Shown here: positions 47,930 to 54,114 of the stretch, piece by piece
Position numbering within the stretch: the first letter of the stretch is position 1
How the letters are laid out: each line of letters opens with the position of its first letter
Source of the DNA: Candidatus Nanopelagicales bacterium
GTDB lineage: Bacteria > Actinomycetota > Actinomycetes > Nanopelagicales > Nanopelagicaceae
NCBI GenBank assembly: GCA_030834095.1
Contig: JAURGA010000007.1
Coordinates: 1-54,114, forward strand
Direction of reading: 5' to 3'
Length of the DNA: 54,114 bases
Program-made: the position numbers and the translations under genes
Notes under the pieces: generated by a model
Told to the model about the DNA's origin: nothing
Database searches by the model: none
The model's input: only the letters and a program-made list of their open reading frames with translations

Positions 47930-48469
47930 TTAATTGACTAAAGATTTTCTTGCGTTATTTGAATTGCTTGAACTTGTTTCACTTTTTAAATCATTTGCTA
48001 CAGCTTGGGAATTCGCTGTATTTGAAGGAGCGGCGCGGAGAAGAGCAATCTCACCTTCGAAATCTTCAAGAGTGGAGAACGAACGATATACCGAGGCAAA
48101 GCGTAAGTAAGCGATTTGGTCTAATTCTCGGAGTGGCGCGAGGATTGCCATTCCAACTTCTTGTGCTTCTACTTCTGCCTGGCCATCAGAGCGGAGTGTC
48201 TCTTCAACTCTCTGGGCCAATAGTGCTAGGTCGTCATCATTTACTGGGCGTCCTTGGCAGGCCTTGGAAACACCAGAGATAACTTTCTCGCGGCTAAATG
48301 GTTCAGTCGCTCCTGATCTTTTAATTATCATCAGAATCGAGGTCTCAGAGGTTGTAAAGCGGCGATTGCAGGTCGTGCATTCGCGGCGGCGGCGAATCAG
48401 GGTTCCGTCTTGCCCAGAGCGTGAATCGACGACTCGAGAGTCCTCGCTTCTGCAAAATGGACATAACAT
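47930..48469 (-). CDS. nrdR: Transcriptional repressor NrdR
   Basis: A 179-residue protein. The zinc ribbon uses Cys3, Cys6, Cys31 and Cys34 (CPFC and CTTCNRRF). The ATP-cone domain covers about 47-137 ([23 protein letters not shown]). The C-terminal tail after residue 150 is low-complexity, Ser/Asn-rich, longer than most NrdR. It represses ribonucleotide reductase genes when dATP is high. It lies 27 bp before nrdJ, and its own upstream region carries paired NrdR-like boxes. Confidence 0.95.
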   Translation of the reverse strand: MLCPFCRSEDSRVVDSRSGQDGTLIRRRRECTTCNRRFTTSETSILMIIKRSGATEPFSREKVISGVSKACQGRPVNDDDLALLAQRVEETLRSDGQAEVEAQEVGMAILAPLRELDQIAYLRFASVYRSFSTLEDFEGEIALLRAAPSNTANSQAVANDLKSETSSSNSNNARKSLVN

Positions 48470-48531
48470 TGCTGGTTTTCCCCTTTATATTCTCCGTTTA
48501 ACCGTAAGTGGCCTAATATAATGGAAAACCA

Positions 48532-48572
48532 CAACTTATGGAACTTATTCGTGGTCTGACCCCTATATGTAG
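48532..48572. promoter_or_regulatory. Paired NrdR-like boxes upstream of nrdR-nrdJ
   Basis: CTATATGTAG at 48563-48572 matches 9 of 10 core positions of the NrdR box as I remember it (CWATATATWG). CAACTTATGG at 48532-48541 matches 7 of 10. Their centres are 31 bp apart, the usual three-turn spacing of NrdR box pairs. The surrounding spacer (48470-48658) also holds TGGTCT/AGACCA arms at 48552-48557 and 48583-48588. Confidence 0.55.
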
Positions 48573-48658
48573 TAGGAACTGTAGACCAAAACTCGAGGGT
48601 TTAAAGGAGGCTGTGCGGCGTGTCGGGGGTTAGATCTTATTTATCAACTATTTAAAGG

Positions 48659-48970
48659 TTATTCAGCAGGCACCCAGAGCTTGGTTCCAGGCTCGAGGTC
48701 TGTTGAATCCAGCCCATTGGTTGAAACGATCTGATCCACGACGGATGAGAGATCAGATCGGCCACCAGTATTGATTGAAGAGGCGATAGACCAGATGGTC
48801 TCGCCACTTGTGACAACAACCTGCATGTAACCAGCTGTACCGGTCTTAACAACTTCTGATGATGCAACACCGTGGTCGCTGAGAGATGCGCTAAAACCAG
48901 CGCCAATTACTATCAATAGCGATGCGCCAACAAAAGTTCTGGCTAGCTTCTTGTAACGGTTCTTGCTCAT
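48659..48970 (-). CDS. LysM-domain membrane protein, SOS cell-division-suppressor-like (ChiZ/DivS position)
   Basis: A 103-residue protein. Basic N-terminus (SKNRYKKLAR), one membrane helix about 13-30, then a LysM domain (MQVVVTSGETIWSIASSI ... LEPGTKLWVPAE). AGGAG lies 6 nt before the ATG. Divergent from lexA, next to nrdR: this is the position of Rv2719c/ChiZ in mycobacteria and DivS in corynebacteria, SOS-induced proteins that delay division. A LexA-type box lies 64 bp upstream. Sequence is too short to assign orthology firmly. Confidence 0.72.
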   Translation of the reverse strand: MSKNRYKKLARTFVGASLLIVIGAGFSASLSDHGVASSEVVKTGTAGYMQVVVTSGETIWSIASSINTGGRSDLSSVVDQIVSTNGLDSTDLEPGTKLWVPAE

Positions 48971-49033
48971 TTACTTCTCCTACTTAACCTTGTTTTCAAA
49001 AGCTGAGGGGATTCAGCCTTTGTCGAATTAGAT

Positions 49034-49049
49034 TCGAACAAGTGTTCTA
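49034..49049. promoter_or_regulatory. SOS (LexA) box, LysM-gene proximal
   Basis: TCGAAC-AAGT-GTTCTA, matching the actinobacterial TCGAAC-N4-GTTCGA pattern except for one base near the end. Positioned to control the minus-strand LysM gene. Confidence 0.75.
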
Positions 49050-49091
49050 AAAGGAACTATAGGTCAAGCCACTGACACATGCAAGTGAAAA

Positions 49092-49107
49092 TCGAACAAA
49101 TGTTCGC
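49092..49107. promoter_or_regulatory. SOS (LexA) box of lexA
   Basis: TCGAAC-AAAT-GTTCGC, one base from the full palindrome. It ends 19 bp before the lexA -10 hexamer, so LexA would block its own -35 region. Confidence 0.85.
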
Positions 49108-49126
49108 TTTTTTTGGAAATCTGGTT

Positions 49127-49132
49127 TATGCT
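49127..49132 (+). promoter_or_regulatory. Leaderless -10 (TATGCT) of lexA
   Basis: TATGCT ends 6 nt before the ATG at 49139, with only T and C in between. It sets the lexA start at 49139 rather than at the upstream ATG 49079, which lies ahead of the SOS box. Confidence 0.6.
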
Positions 49133-49138
49133 TTTCCC

Positions 49139-49813
49139 ATGACCAATCCAACAGGCAAAAAGAAGGTATCCGAGCTGCCAGATGGCCCAGCCAACGAGCA
49201 AGGCCTGACCCCTCGCCAAGCCAAGATCCTCGATGTTATCCGCACCGCCATTGAGACCAACGGCTATCCCCCTTCAATGCGCGAGATCGGCCAAGCTGCC
49301 GGCCTGGCCTCACCAGCCTCAGTTTCCTATCAATTAGAGACCCTGGTTGAAAAAGGATTTATCCGCCGCGATGCCACCAAGGGGCGCGCACTAGAAATTA
49401 CCTACCCAAGCGAGGGCGAAGCAATTACTCCAGAGAAGACCCGCAATGTTCCACTACTTGGTTCGATTGCTGCTGGTTCACCAATCTTGGCGGAACAGAG
49501 CTTCGATGAAGTCTTCCCACTTCCAGAGTCACTGGTCGGCAAGGGCGATATTTATATGCTCAAAGTTAAGGGCGATTCAATGATCGATGTTGCGATCTGC
49601 GATGGCGATTACGTTGTTATCCGCGCCCAGAAGGATGCAAATAAAGGCGAGATTGTTGCCGCAATGATTGATGGCGAGGCCACTGTGAAAACTTGGTCGA
49701 AGAAAGATGGCCACTACTGGCTGCTTCCAGCTAACGATAATTACGCACCAATCCCAGGTGACGGCGCCGAAATTCTCGGAATCGTTACTGCAGTGCTGCG
49801 CAGCATTCGTTAA
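49139..49813 (+). CDS. lexA: SOS repressor LexA
   Basis: A 224-residue repressor. The N-terminal winged helix (LTPRQAKILDVIRTAIETNG, PSMREIGQAAGLASPASVSYQL) is followed by the self-cleavage site Ala112-Gly113 (SIAAGSP) and the S24 protease domain with Ser147 (KGDSMID) and Lys184 (ATVKTWSK). It represses DNA-damage genes until RecA triggers cleavage. The upstream SOS box shows autoregulation. Confidence 0.96.
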   Translation: MTNPTGKKKVSELPDGPANEQGLTPRQAKILDVIRTAIETNGYPPSMREIGQAAGLASPASVSYQLETLVEKGFIRRDATKGRALEITYPSEGEAITPEKTRNVPLLGSIAAGSPILAEQSFDEVFPLPESLVGKGDIYMLKVKGDSMIDVAICDGDYVVIRAQKDANKGEIVAAMIDGEATVKTWSKKDGHYWLLPANDNYAPIPGDGAEILGIVTAVLRSIR

Positions 49814-49831
49814 ATTTTAAGGTTCGAGGGT

Positions 49832-49837
49832 TAACCT
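49832..49837 (+). promoter_or_regulatory. Leaderless -10 (TAACCT) of the small membrane-protein gene
   Basis: TAACCT ends 6 nt before the ATG at 49844; the same hexamer and distance as ald. Confidence 0.5.
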
Positions 49838-49843
49838 TTCGCC

Positions 49844-50206
49844 ATGACAATCGCACGCAATATTCTTCTAGTCCTTCACATCATTGCATTCCTCGGAATC
49901 CTCGGCACGCTACTTTCGCAAATCCCTAAGAATCCGAAGCGCATTCTTGGTGGAGCGATGCACAGCGCACTGCTTGCACTTATTACCGGAATCGCCTTAG
50001 TCGGAGTCCGCACCTCTCTGCATTCTTCAGATCCAGCAATGTGGGATGAACCAGATCATATGAAGGTTGGAATTAAGTTTTTGATTCTCGCAATCATCCT
50101 GATTCTTGGGTATAAGAATCTAAAGAAGCCAGCGGTTTCAACAAAGGTTTGGGCGATCATGATTGCACTTGCTGTGGTGAACTTGGTTATTGCGCTAGCT
50201 CCTTAA
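49844..50206 (+). CDS. Small integral membrane protein, four helices, unknown function
   Basis: A 120-residue protein with four hydrophobic stretches: NILLVLHIIAFLGILGTLLS, ALLALITGIALVGV, GIKFLILAIILILGY and VWAIMIALAVVNLVIAL. A short polar loop (HSSDPAMWDEPDHMK) separates helices 2 and 3. Families of this size and layout occur in actinobacteria with no known role. Monocistronic between lexA and a convergent nuclease gene. Confidence 0.75.
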   Translation: MTIARNILLVLHIIAFLGILGTLLSQIPKNPKRILGGAMHSALLALITGIALVGVRTSLHSSDPAMWDEPDHMKVGIKFLILAIILILGYKNLKKPAVSTKVWAIMIALAVVNLVIALAP

Positions 50207-50214
50207 TTAGCTCC

Positions 50215-50829
50215 TCAATCAATAAGAACGTTAGTTATCTTGCAGGAAGCTATTTTGGTTTTCAAGAATTCGCCTTCAATCGGATCTACCGTTAAATCAA
50301 AGCGCCACTTAACTGCAATCCAATTTGAAATGTACTTGCACTGGGCCCTCGTTGGAAGCCAGCCTGCAACATCCCGGTCACCTTTCGAACGGTTTAATCG
50401 TGCAGTTACAGCTAATAGCGAGCGTGGATCCTCTAAATCGTTTGCAAAATCCATTCTCTGTGTGGCGGTCCATGCCCAGGCGCCAGAGCGCCAAGCCTCA
50501 GCCAGCGGAACCATGTGGTCGATATCTAAACCAGTTGGATTCGTGAAAATTTTTCCATCATACGAACTTCGCCATCTGCCGCCAGTTAAATAGCATCTGG
50601 CACCTACTTTAGGCTTCACAATCGCTTCGGCAAGCAGAACTTCGTATCGGGTATTGCAACCATTCTTATCGGCATCTATCCAATGTTTAAATAGATTGCG
50701 CGAATATCCGCCAATCTGATCCGCTGCGATGGTGAGTGTAATTTTCTCTGCGGCCAAAGCTGGAGCAAGATTTAACGGATAAATCAGTATCGAGCAGAGT
50801 CCCAGGGCAATCCGCTTAGATGTATTCAC
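50215..50829 (-). CDS. Secreted HNH-family endonuclease (DUF1524/GmrSD-type)
   Basis: A 204-residue protein from GTG 50829. Signal peptide about 1-27 (KRIALGLCSILIYPLNLAPALA). The catalytic region reads GLDIDHMVPLAEAWRSGAW (the DH pair of the HNH beta-beta-alpha fold), then FANDLEDPRSLLAVTARLNRSKGDRDVAGWLP with the asparagine and final basic part, and CKYISNWIAVKWR. Extracellular DNA degradation, for nutrient scavenging or defence, is likely. Confidence 0.82.
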   Translation of the reverse strand: MNTSKRIALGLCSILIYPLNLAPALAAEKITLTIAADQIGGYSRNLFKHWIDADKNGCNTRYEVLLAEAIVKPKVGARCYLTGGRWRSSYDGKIFTNPTGLDIDHMVPLAEAWRSGAWAWTATQRMDFANDLEDPRSLLAVTARLNRSKGDRDVAGWLPTRAQCKYISNWIAVKWRFDLTVDPIEGEFLKTKIASCKITNVLID

Positions 50830-50835
50830 AACATC

Positions 50836-50841
50836 AGATTA
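50836..50841 (-). promoter_or_regulatory. Leaderless -10 (TAATCT) of the HNH nuclease gene
   Basis: TAATCT on the minus strand ends 6 nt before the GTG at 50829; the divergent SDR uses the identical hexamer. Confidence 0.55.
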
Positions 50842-50885
50842 CCGAGAGTAAGTCCGGAAGAATAGAAAAAATGAATTTATCGCAC

Positions 50886-50891
50886 TAATCT
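50886..50891 (+). promoter_or_regulatory. Leaderless -10 (TAATCT) of the SDR gene
   Basis: TAATCT ends 6 nt before the ATG at 50898; the gap is pyrimidine only. Confidence 0.55.
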
Positions 50892-50897
50892 CTCCCC

Positions 50898-51629
50898 ATG
50901 ACTTATCAATTGCGTGACCTAACCGGAAAAGTTGTAATCATCACTGGCGCTACCGCAGGTATTGGCGCAGCCGCCGCTAGGGCTCTTGTCGAGAAGGGCT
51001 GCAAGGTCGTTCTAAATGCCCGAAGTGAAGAGCGTCTAAAAGGAATGGTCGCCGAACTCGGCGCAAATGCGATTTATGTCGCCGGAGATAGTTCAAATCC
51101 AGATATCGCTCGTAAAGTTGCAAAAGCTGCAATCGATACTTTCGGGACCATCGATACCATCGTTCCAAATGCTGGTATCGGTTATTACGGTTCAATCCTT
51201 GATCACAGCGATGAAGATGTAAATCGTATGATGCGCACAAATTACGAAGGCACCGTCCATATTATTCGCGCCGCTCTTCCAACACTGCTTGCAAAGAAAG
51301 AGGGCGATGTAATTATCGTTGCATCAGTTGCCGGATTCCGTGGTGGCGATAACGAAGCTATTTACACCGGAACCAAGCATGCCCAAGTTGGTTTCGCAGG
51401 TTCACTAGATCGCGAACTTCGTTCTAAAGGTGTTCGAGTTGCACTTGTTTGTCCTGCCGGTGTCGAAACCGAATTCGCACTTGGCTTTGGTCGCACCGCT
51501 GGTGAAGAAAAGCTAAAAACTTATCTGCGCCCCGAAGATGTCGCATTCCAAATCACAACAATAATGAGCCAACCACGCACTGTTCGATCACATATCTGGA
51601 CCTTGTGGTCAATGGGGCAAGACTCTTAA
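50898..51629 (+). CDS. Short-chain dehydrogenase/reductase
   Basis: A 243-residue classical SDR. Cofactor loop TGATAGIG near residue 17, NARSEERL after beta-2 (the arginine suggests NADP(H)), NAGIG, catalytic serine in VASVAG and YTGTK. Compatible with 3-oxoacyl-ACP reductase-like or sugar-alcohol enzymes; the substrate is unknown. It converges with the unknown membrane-anchored gene 7 bp away. Confidence 0.87.
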   Translation: MTYQLRDLTGKVVIITGATAGIGAAAARALVEKGCKVVLNARSEERLKGMVAELGANAIYVAGDSSNPDIARKVAKAAIDTFGTIDTIVPNAGIGYYGSILDHSDEDVNRMMRTNYEGTVHIIRAALPTLLAKKEGDVIIVASVAGFRGGDNEAIYTGTKHAQVGFAGSLDRELRSKGVRVALVCPAGVETEFALGFGRTAGEEKLKTYLRPEDVAFQITTIMSQPRTVRSHIWTLWSMGQDS

Positions 51630-51636
51630 TCAAGAA

Positions 51637-52044
51637 CTAGCCCTTAACTACCGCTTTCACAATCGCCTCGGGAGTTGCATGCTCGCCAACTTTTGCATCA
51701 ATGTTTGTTGGGATACCATTTTTCTGTGCAGCTGCTAAAAAAGCTAACTGTGCCGCAATATCAGTCATCCAATACATCGCTGATGGTCCAGCTCTATCTA
51801 GGATTCGAGCGGCCTGTTCGATGCGTGCATCTGAAAATTTCTCTAGATCATTCTTGTCATCTTCAATAATTGCCAATAAATATTGCTTGATCTCAAATGC
51901 AATTCCGGTTTTATCGCCATCATTTTCAATCAGTGACTTGAGTTCGGCATCGAGGCCACGCATCCGTCGGCCCTCACGCTTTTTGCGCGCCCGACGCTCC
52001 AAATATAAATAGACCAGCGCTGCGATAAATAGGAATTCGAACAT
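51637..52044 (-). CDS. Unknown protein with N-terminal membrane anchor, divergent from heliorhodopsin
   Basis: A 135-residue protein I do not recognise. It begins with a short hydrophobic segment (FEFLFIAALVYLYL), then a dense basic stretch (RRARKKREGRRMR), predicting the rest on the cytosolic side. The soluble part is helical: LDAELKSLIENDG, FEIKQYLLAIIEDDKNDLEKF, ARIEQAARILDRAGPSAMYWMTDIAAQLAFLAAAQ, and a final TPEAIVKAVVKG. AGGAG lies 8 nt before the ATG. It shares a 107-bp divergent promoter region with the heliorhodopsin gene. Confidence 0.7.
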   Translation of the reverse strand: MFEFLFIAALVYLYLERRARKKREGRRMRGLDAELKSLIENDGDKTGIAFEIKQYLLAIIEDDKNDLEKFSDARIEQAARILDRAGPSAMYWMTDIAAQLAFLAAAQKNGIPTNIDAKVGEHATPEAIVKAVVKG

Positions 52045-52138
52045 TTAACTGCTCCTCTCGATGCCTTCAACCTAGACCCAATCCATGACATTGAGCCCTG
52101 ACATCTCAGTAATCCCCCTAATCCCAGGCCATCACGGC

Positions 52139-52144
52139 TACCCT
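52139..52144 (+). promoter_or_regulatory. Leaderless -10 (TACCCT) of the heliorhodopsin gene
   Basis: TACCCT ends 7 nt before the ATG at 52152; no Shine-Dalgarno is present. Confidence 0.5.
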
Positions 52145-52151
52145 CTTACTC

Positions 52152-52916
52152 ATGAGCAAAGAGATCACATCCCAAAGTCTTCGTAAAGTAAATATCTTCG
52201 CGGGCATCCTGCACCTGGCACAGATGGTGGCAGTCCTCGCACTCAGCAGCGATTTTTCATTGCCGATCAATGCAACTTATATGACTGGTCCACCTGGAAC
52301 TACCTTTGCCGAACCAGTCACACTCTTTGAGACTCCAATTGGTTTAACAGTTGCAATTTTCCTTGGTCTCTCGGCACTGGCACACTTCATCGTTGCAAGT
52401 CCACAATTTTTCCCACGATACAGCGCCGGCATAGCTGAGAAGCGAAATTATTTCCGCTGGGTTGAATATTCAATCAGCTCTTCAGTAATGATTGTTCTAA
52501 TTGCTCAAGTAACTGGTGTTGCCGAAATTTCAGCAATTATCTCAATCTTCGGCGTTAATGCATCAATGATTTTATTTGGTTGGCTGCAAGAGAAATACGA
52601 GAACCCAGGCAGTGGCGGTTGGCTTCCATTCATCTTTGGTTGCATCACCGGAATCGTTCCATGGGTCGCACTTCTCTTCTACGTTTTTGCAATTGGTGGT
52701 CCTGGTGATGCCTCTGCCCCCGCCTTTGTTTACGGAATTGTTTTGACCATCTTTATCTTCTTCAACTCATTCGCACTCGTGCAATGGTTGCAATACAAGA
52801 AAGTCGGAAAGTGGTCAGAATACATTCGCGGCGAACGCACATACATAACGCTCTCGTTGATTGCTAAATCTGCGCTTGCTTGGCAGATCTTTGCAAACAC
52901 TTTAATCCCGGTTTAG
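52152..52916 (+). CDS. Heliorhodopsin
   Basis: A 254-residue seven-helix protein, the usual length of heliorhodopsins. The retinal Schiff-base lysine is Lys239 in LIAKSALAWQIF. The counterion is Glu105 in FRWVEYSISSS. His21 (ILHLAQM), His78 (LAHFIV) and Asn136 (GVNASMILFGWLQEKY) match conserved residues of the family. From memory the whole chain closely parallels HeR 48C12, found in a freshwater actinobacterial fosmid. Heliorhodopsins have slow photocycles, no ion pumping shown for 48C12, and inverted topology (N-terminus in the cytosol). No retinal-synthesis gene lies in this window. The stop overlaps that of ribH. Confidence 0.95.
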   Translation: MSKEITSQSLRKVNIFAGILHLAQMVAVLALSSDFSLPINATYMTGPPGTTFAEPVTLFETPIGLTVAIFLGLSALAHFIVASPQFFPRYSAGIAEKRNYFRWVEYSISSSVMIVLIAQVTGVAEISAIISIFGVNASMILFGWLQEKYENPGSGGWLPFIFGCITGIVPWVALLFYVFAIGGPGDASAPAFVYGIVLTIFIFFNSFALVQWLQYKKVGKWSEYIRGERTYITLSLIAKSALAWQIFANTLIPV

Positions 52917-53365
52917 TTCAAAACACTAAGCGCTGCTATCGCGCTATCAAAGCCTTTATCCTCAAAACTGTCGGCGAAACCGGCGCGTGCATTTGCCTGT
53001 TCGATGGTGTCGCACATAAGAACCCCAAAACCGATTGGCTTAGAACGACTTAGCGAAACATCCATGATTCCTGCTGTTACACCTTGGCAGACATAATCGA
53101 AGTGGGGGGTTTCTCCGCGAAGAACAAGACCGACAACTACTGCAACATCAAAGCCAGAATCCAAGGCAAGCTGCGCCGCAAGTGGAAGTTCGAATGAACC
53201 AGAAACTTTGCGAACTTCAACGTTAGTGATGCCAGATTTTTCAAAACCACGAACTGCCCCATCGATTAACGATTGGCAAATCTCTGGATGCCATGATGCA
53301 CTAATAACTATAGCTTTTAGATTGCTGAAATTCTTCATCCCTAAATCTGGGGACTTTCCGGCCAT
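52913..53365 (-). CDS. ribH: 6,7-dimethyl-8-ribityllumazine synthase
   Basis: A 150-residue protein. Substrate motifs: ASWHPEICQSLIDGA near the N-terminus, VSGSFELPLAAQLAL, and VVGLVLRGETPHFDYVCQGV with the catalytic histidine (His in PHFDYV). It condenses 3,4-dihydroxy-2-butanone-4-phosphate with the ribitylaminouracil to lumazine. AGGAG lies 8 nt before the ATG, which shares one base with the ribBA stop. Confidence 0.95.
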   Translation of the reverse strand: MAGKSPDLGMKNFSNLKAIVISASWHPEICQSLIDGAVRGFEKSGITNVEVRKVSGSFELPLAAQLALDSGFDVAVVVGLVLRGETPHFDYVCQGVTAGIMDVSLSRSKPIGFGVLMCDTIEQANARAGFADSFEDKGFDSAIAALSVLN

Positions 53366-54114
53366 TAGATTTCTCCTAACGAGTGACTCAGTAAATCGCG
53401 CTTGGTTTCTAGATACTTACGATTAAATTCATTTGCAACAACCTGAAGTTTGCGACCCTTGTAGTTGATTCCAGAACCCTCGAAAGCCGCTAACTTATCG
53501 GGATTATTTGTAAGCAATTCAACTTCGGTGATTCCAAGTGCTCTAAAGATTTCAATCGCATCGCCATACGATCGCTCATCGACGCCGTGGCCAAGAGATA
53601 TATTTGCTTCCAAAGTATTCTGGCCAAGATCTTGTAAGGCATATGCGCGAATTTTTTCGCTAAGCCCAATTCCTCGGCCTTCGTGATCTCGCAGGTAAAC
53701 AACCAATCCAGATCCACGTTCTTCAATCTCGCTGATTGCCTGCATCAATTGTGGGCCACAATCACAGCGCAGCGAACCGAAGGCATCGCCGGTTAAGCAT
53801 TCAGAATGAATACGGCTTAATAAGTTTGTAGCGCTCAATTCTCCAAGTGCCAAGATTGCATGTTCGGCGCCATTGCGAGATGTAAAAGTTGTGATTCGCC
53901 AATCTTGATCGCTCATTGGCAATTTGGCCCATTGGAAATCAACTCTCTTTTTCACGCTCTTTTTCTCAACATGCGCCTTAATATCTTCAATAGTTATTTT
54001 CTTAATCGCGTGCTTTGCTGCAAATTCTTCTAGTGCTGCTCCCCGCATCATCGAACCATCGTCATTTACAAGTTCTGAAATAACTGCGACTGGATATGAA
54101 CCAGTTAATTCGCA
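53365..54114 (-). CDS. ribBA: Bifunctional DHBP synthase / GTP cyclohydrolase II (C-terminal part, cut by right edge)
   Basis: 250 codons are present; the 5' part lies beyond the window. The segment at the edge reads ELTGSYPVAVISELVNDDGS then MMRG, the end of the RibB domain. The RibA domain follows with the zinc cysteines in CLTGDAFGSLRCDCGPQ, the YLRDHEGRGIGL motif, and LLTNNPDKL. The two activities supply both early branches of riboflavin synthesis. Coupled to ribH by a one-base overlap. An apparent ATG start at 54051 is internal. Confidence 0.95.
   Translation of the reverse strand, partial: CELTGSYPVAVISELVNDDGSMMRGAALEEFAAKHAIKKITIEDIKAHVEKKSVKKRVDFQWAKLPMSDQDWRITTFTSRNGAEHAILALGELSATNLLSRIHSECLTGDAFGSLRCDCGPQLMQAISEIEERGSGLVVYLRDHEGRGIGLSEKIRAYALQDLGQNTLEANISLGHGVDERSYGDAIEIFRALGITEVELLTNNPDKLAAFEGSGINYKGRKLQVVANEFNRKYLETKRDLLSHSLGEI

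Noticed and set aside
48612-48632. Alternative six-codon frame MRRVGG from a GTG at 48613
   Set aside because: It would lie only 2 nt from the Shine-Dalgarno; the GTG at 48620 is better spaced, and even that one is uncertain.
48470-48658. Cobalamin riboswitch before nrdR-nrdJ
   Set aside because: Only a GCCACTT-like string is seen; no B12-box or long structured leader is evident by eye, and the spacer is short. A covariance search would settle it.
49079-49138. Upstream ATG start for LexA
   Set aside because: It lies before the SOS box and -10 hexamer, and the added residues have no family counterpart.

Overview
The window looks like a chromosomal segment of a small-genome, streamlined freshwater actinobacterium of the acI / Nanopelagicales type ('Ca. 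Planktophila' or 'Ca. Nanopelagicus'-like). The assignment rests on several things. Base composition is moderately AT-rich (my estimate, mid-40s % GC). Protein families are actinobacterial: mycothiol-linked DsbA and DinB folds, the long LeuA class, GlnA2-type glutamine synthetase, DUF4192, and a lexA / LysM-protein / nrdR gene order. Spacers are very short, with many ATGA and TTGA overlaps and overlapping convergent stop codons. There is also a heliorhodopsin close to the one first described from freshwater actinobacteria. No phage, IS element, rRNA operon or CRISPR array is visible. No gene-free stretch exceeds 300 bases; the longest are 8559-8781 and 48470-48658, and both are described below.

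Layout. (1) 1-13227 is a catabolic region on the minus strand for peptides and amino acids: a dipeptide/oligopeptide ABC transporter (SBP, two permeases, two ATPases), an amidohydrolase of the Xaa-Pro dipeptidase/imidazolonepropionase type, a DsbA-like protein, an M24 aminopeptidase, a SnoaL-like protein, a DUF885 zinc peptidase and an Old Yellow Enzyme. At the left edge a DapA-family aldolase/lyase diverges from a truncated FAD amine oxidase. (2) 13279-18369 holds a DinB-fold protein, an MFS transporter, an SDR, and a glycolate/lactate-type FAD oxidase with its Fe-S partner. (3) 18366-23162 is a plus-strand run: a small protein resembling the C-terminal domain of DnaX, a secreted GH25 lysozyme, then galT-galE-galK. 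(4) 23159-35011 is housekeeping: a DoxX-Rieske membrane protein, tRNA-Asn, dnaG, dgt, a DUF218 protein, dusB, glyS, a ZIP zinc transporter with a Fur/Zur regulator behind a Zur-like box, uppS, recO, leuA. (5) 35034-44938 holds glnA, ald, DUF4192, a secreted PKD protein, a NUDIX hydrolase, dinG, glpX and ppdK. (6) 45071-49813 is a DNA-damage and deoxynucleotide block: B12-dependent nrdJ, nrdR (paired NrdR-like boxes), a LysM cell-division-suppressor-like gene and lexA with two SOS boxes. (7) 49844-54114 holds a small membrane protein, a secreted HNH nuclease, an SDR, an unknown membrane-anchored protein, heliorhodopsin, and ribH-ribBA (cut by the right edge).

Two things stand out. First, a heliorhodopsin (52152-52916) with the retinal lysine and counterion glutamate intact sits tail-to-tail against riboflavin genes and head-to-head with an unknown membrane-anchored protein. 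Second, a uniform promoter architecture recurs: at least 16 start codons are preceded by TANNNT at a fixed distance (mostly exactly 6 nt) with no Shine-Dalgarno, implying leaderless transcripts. This lets several promoters and regulator sites (Zur, LexA) be placed to the base. All functions are inferred from reading the translated sequence; no database search was run.
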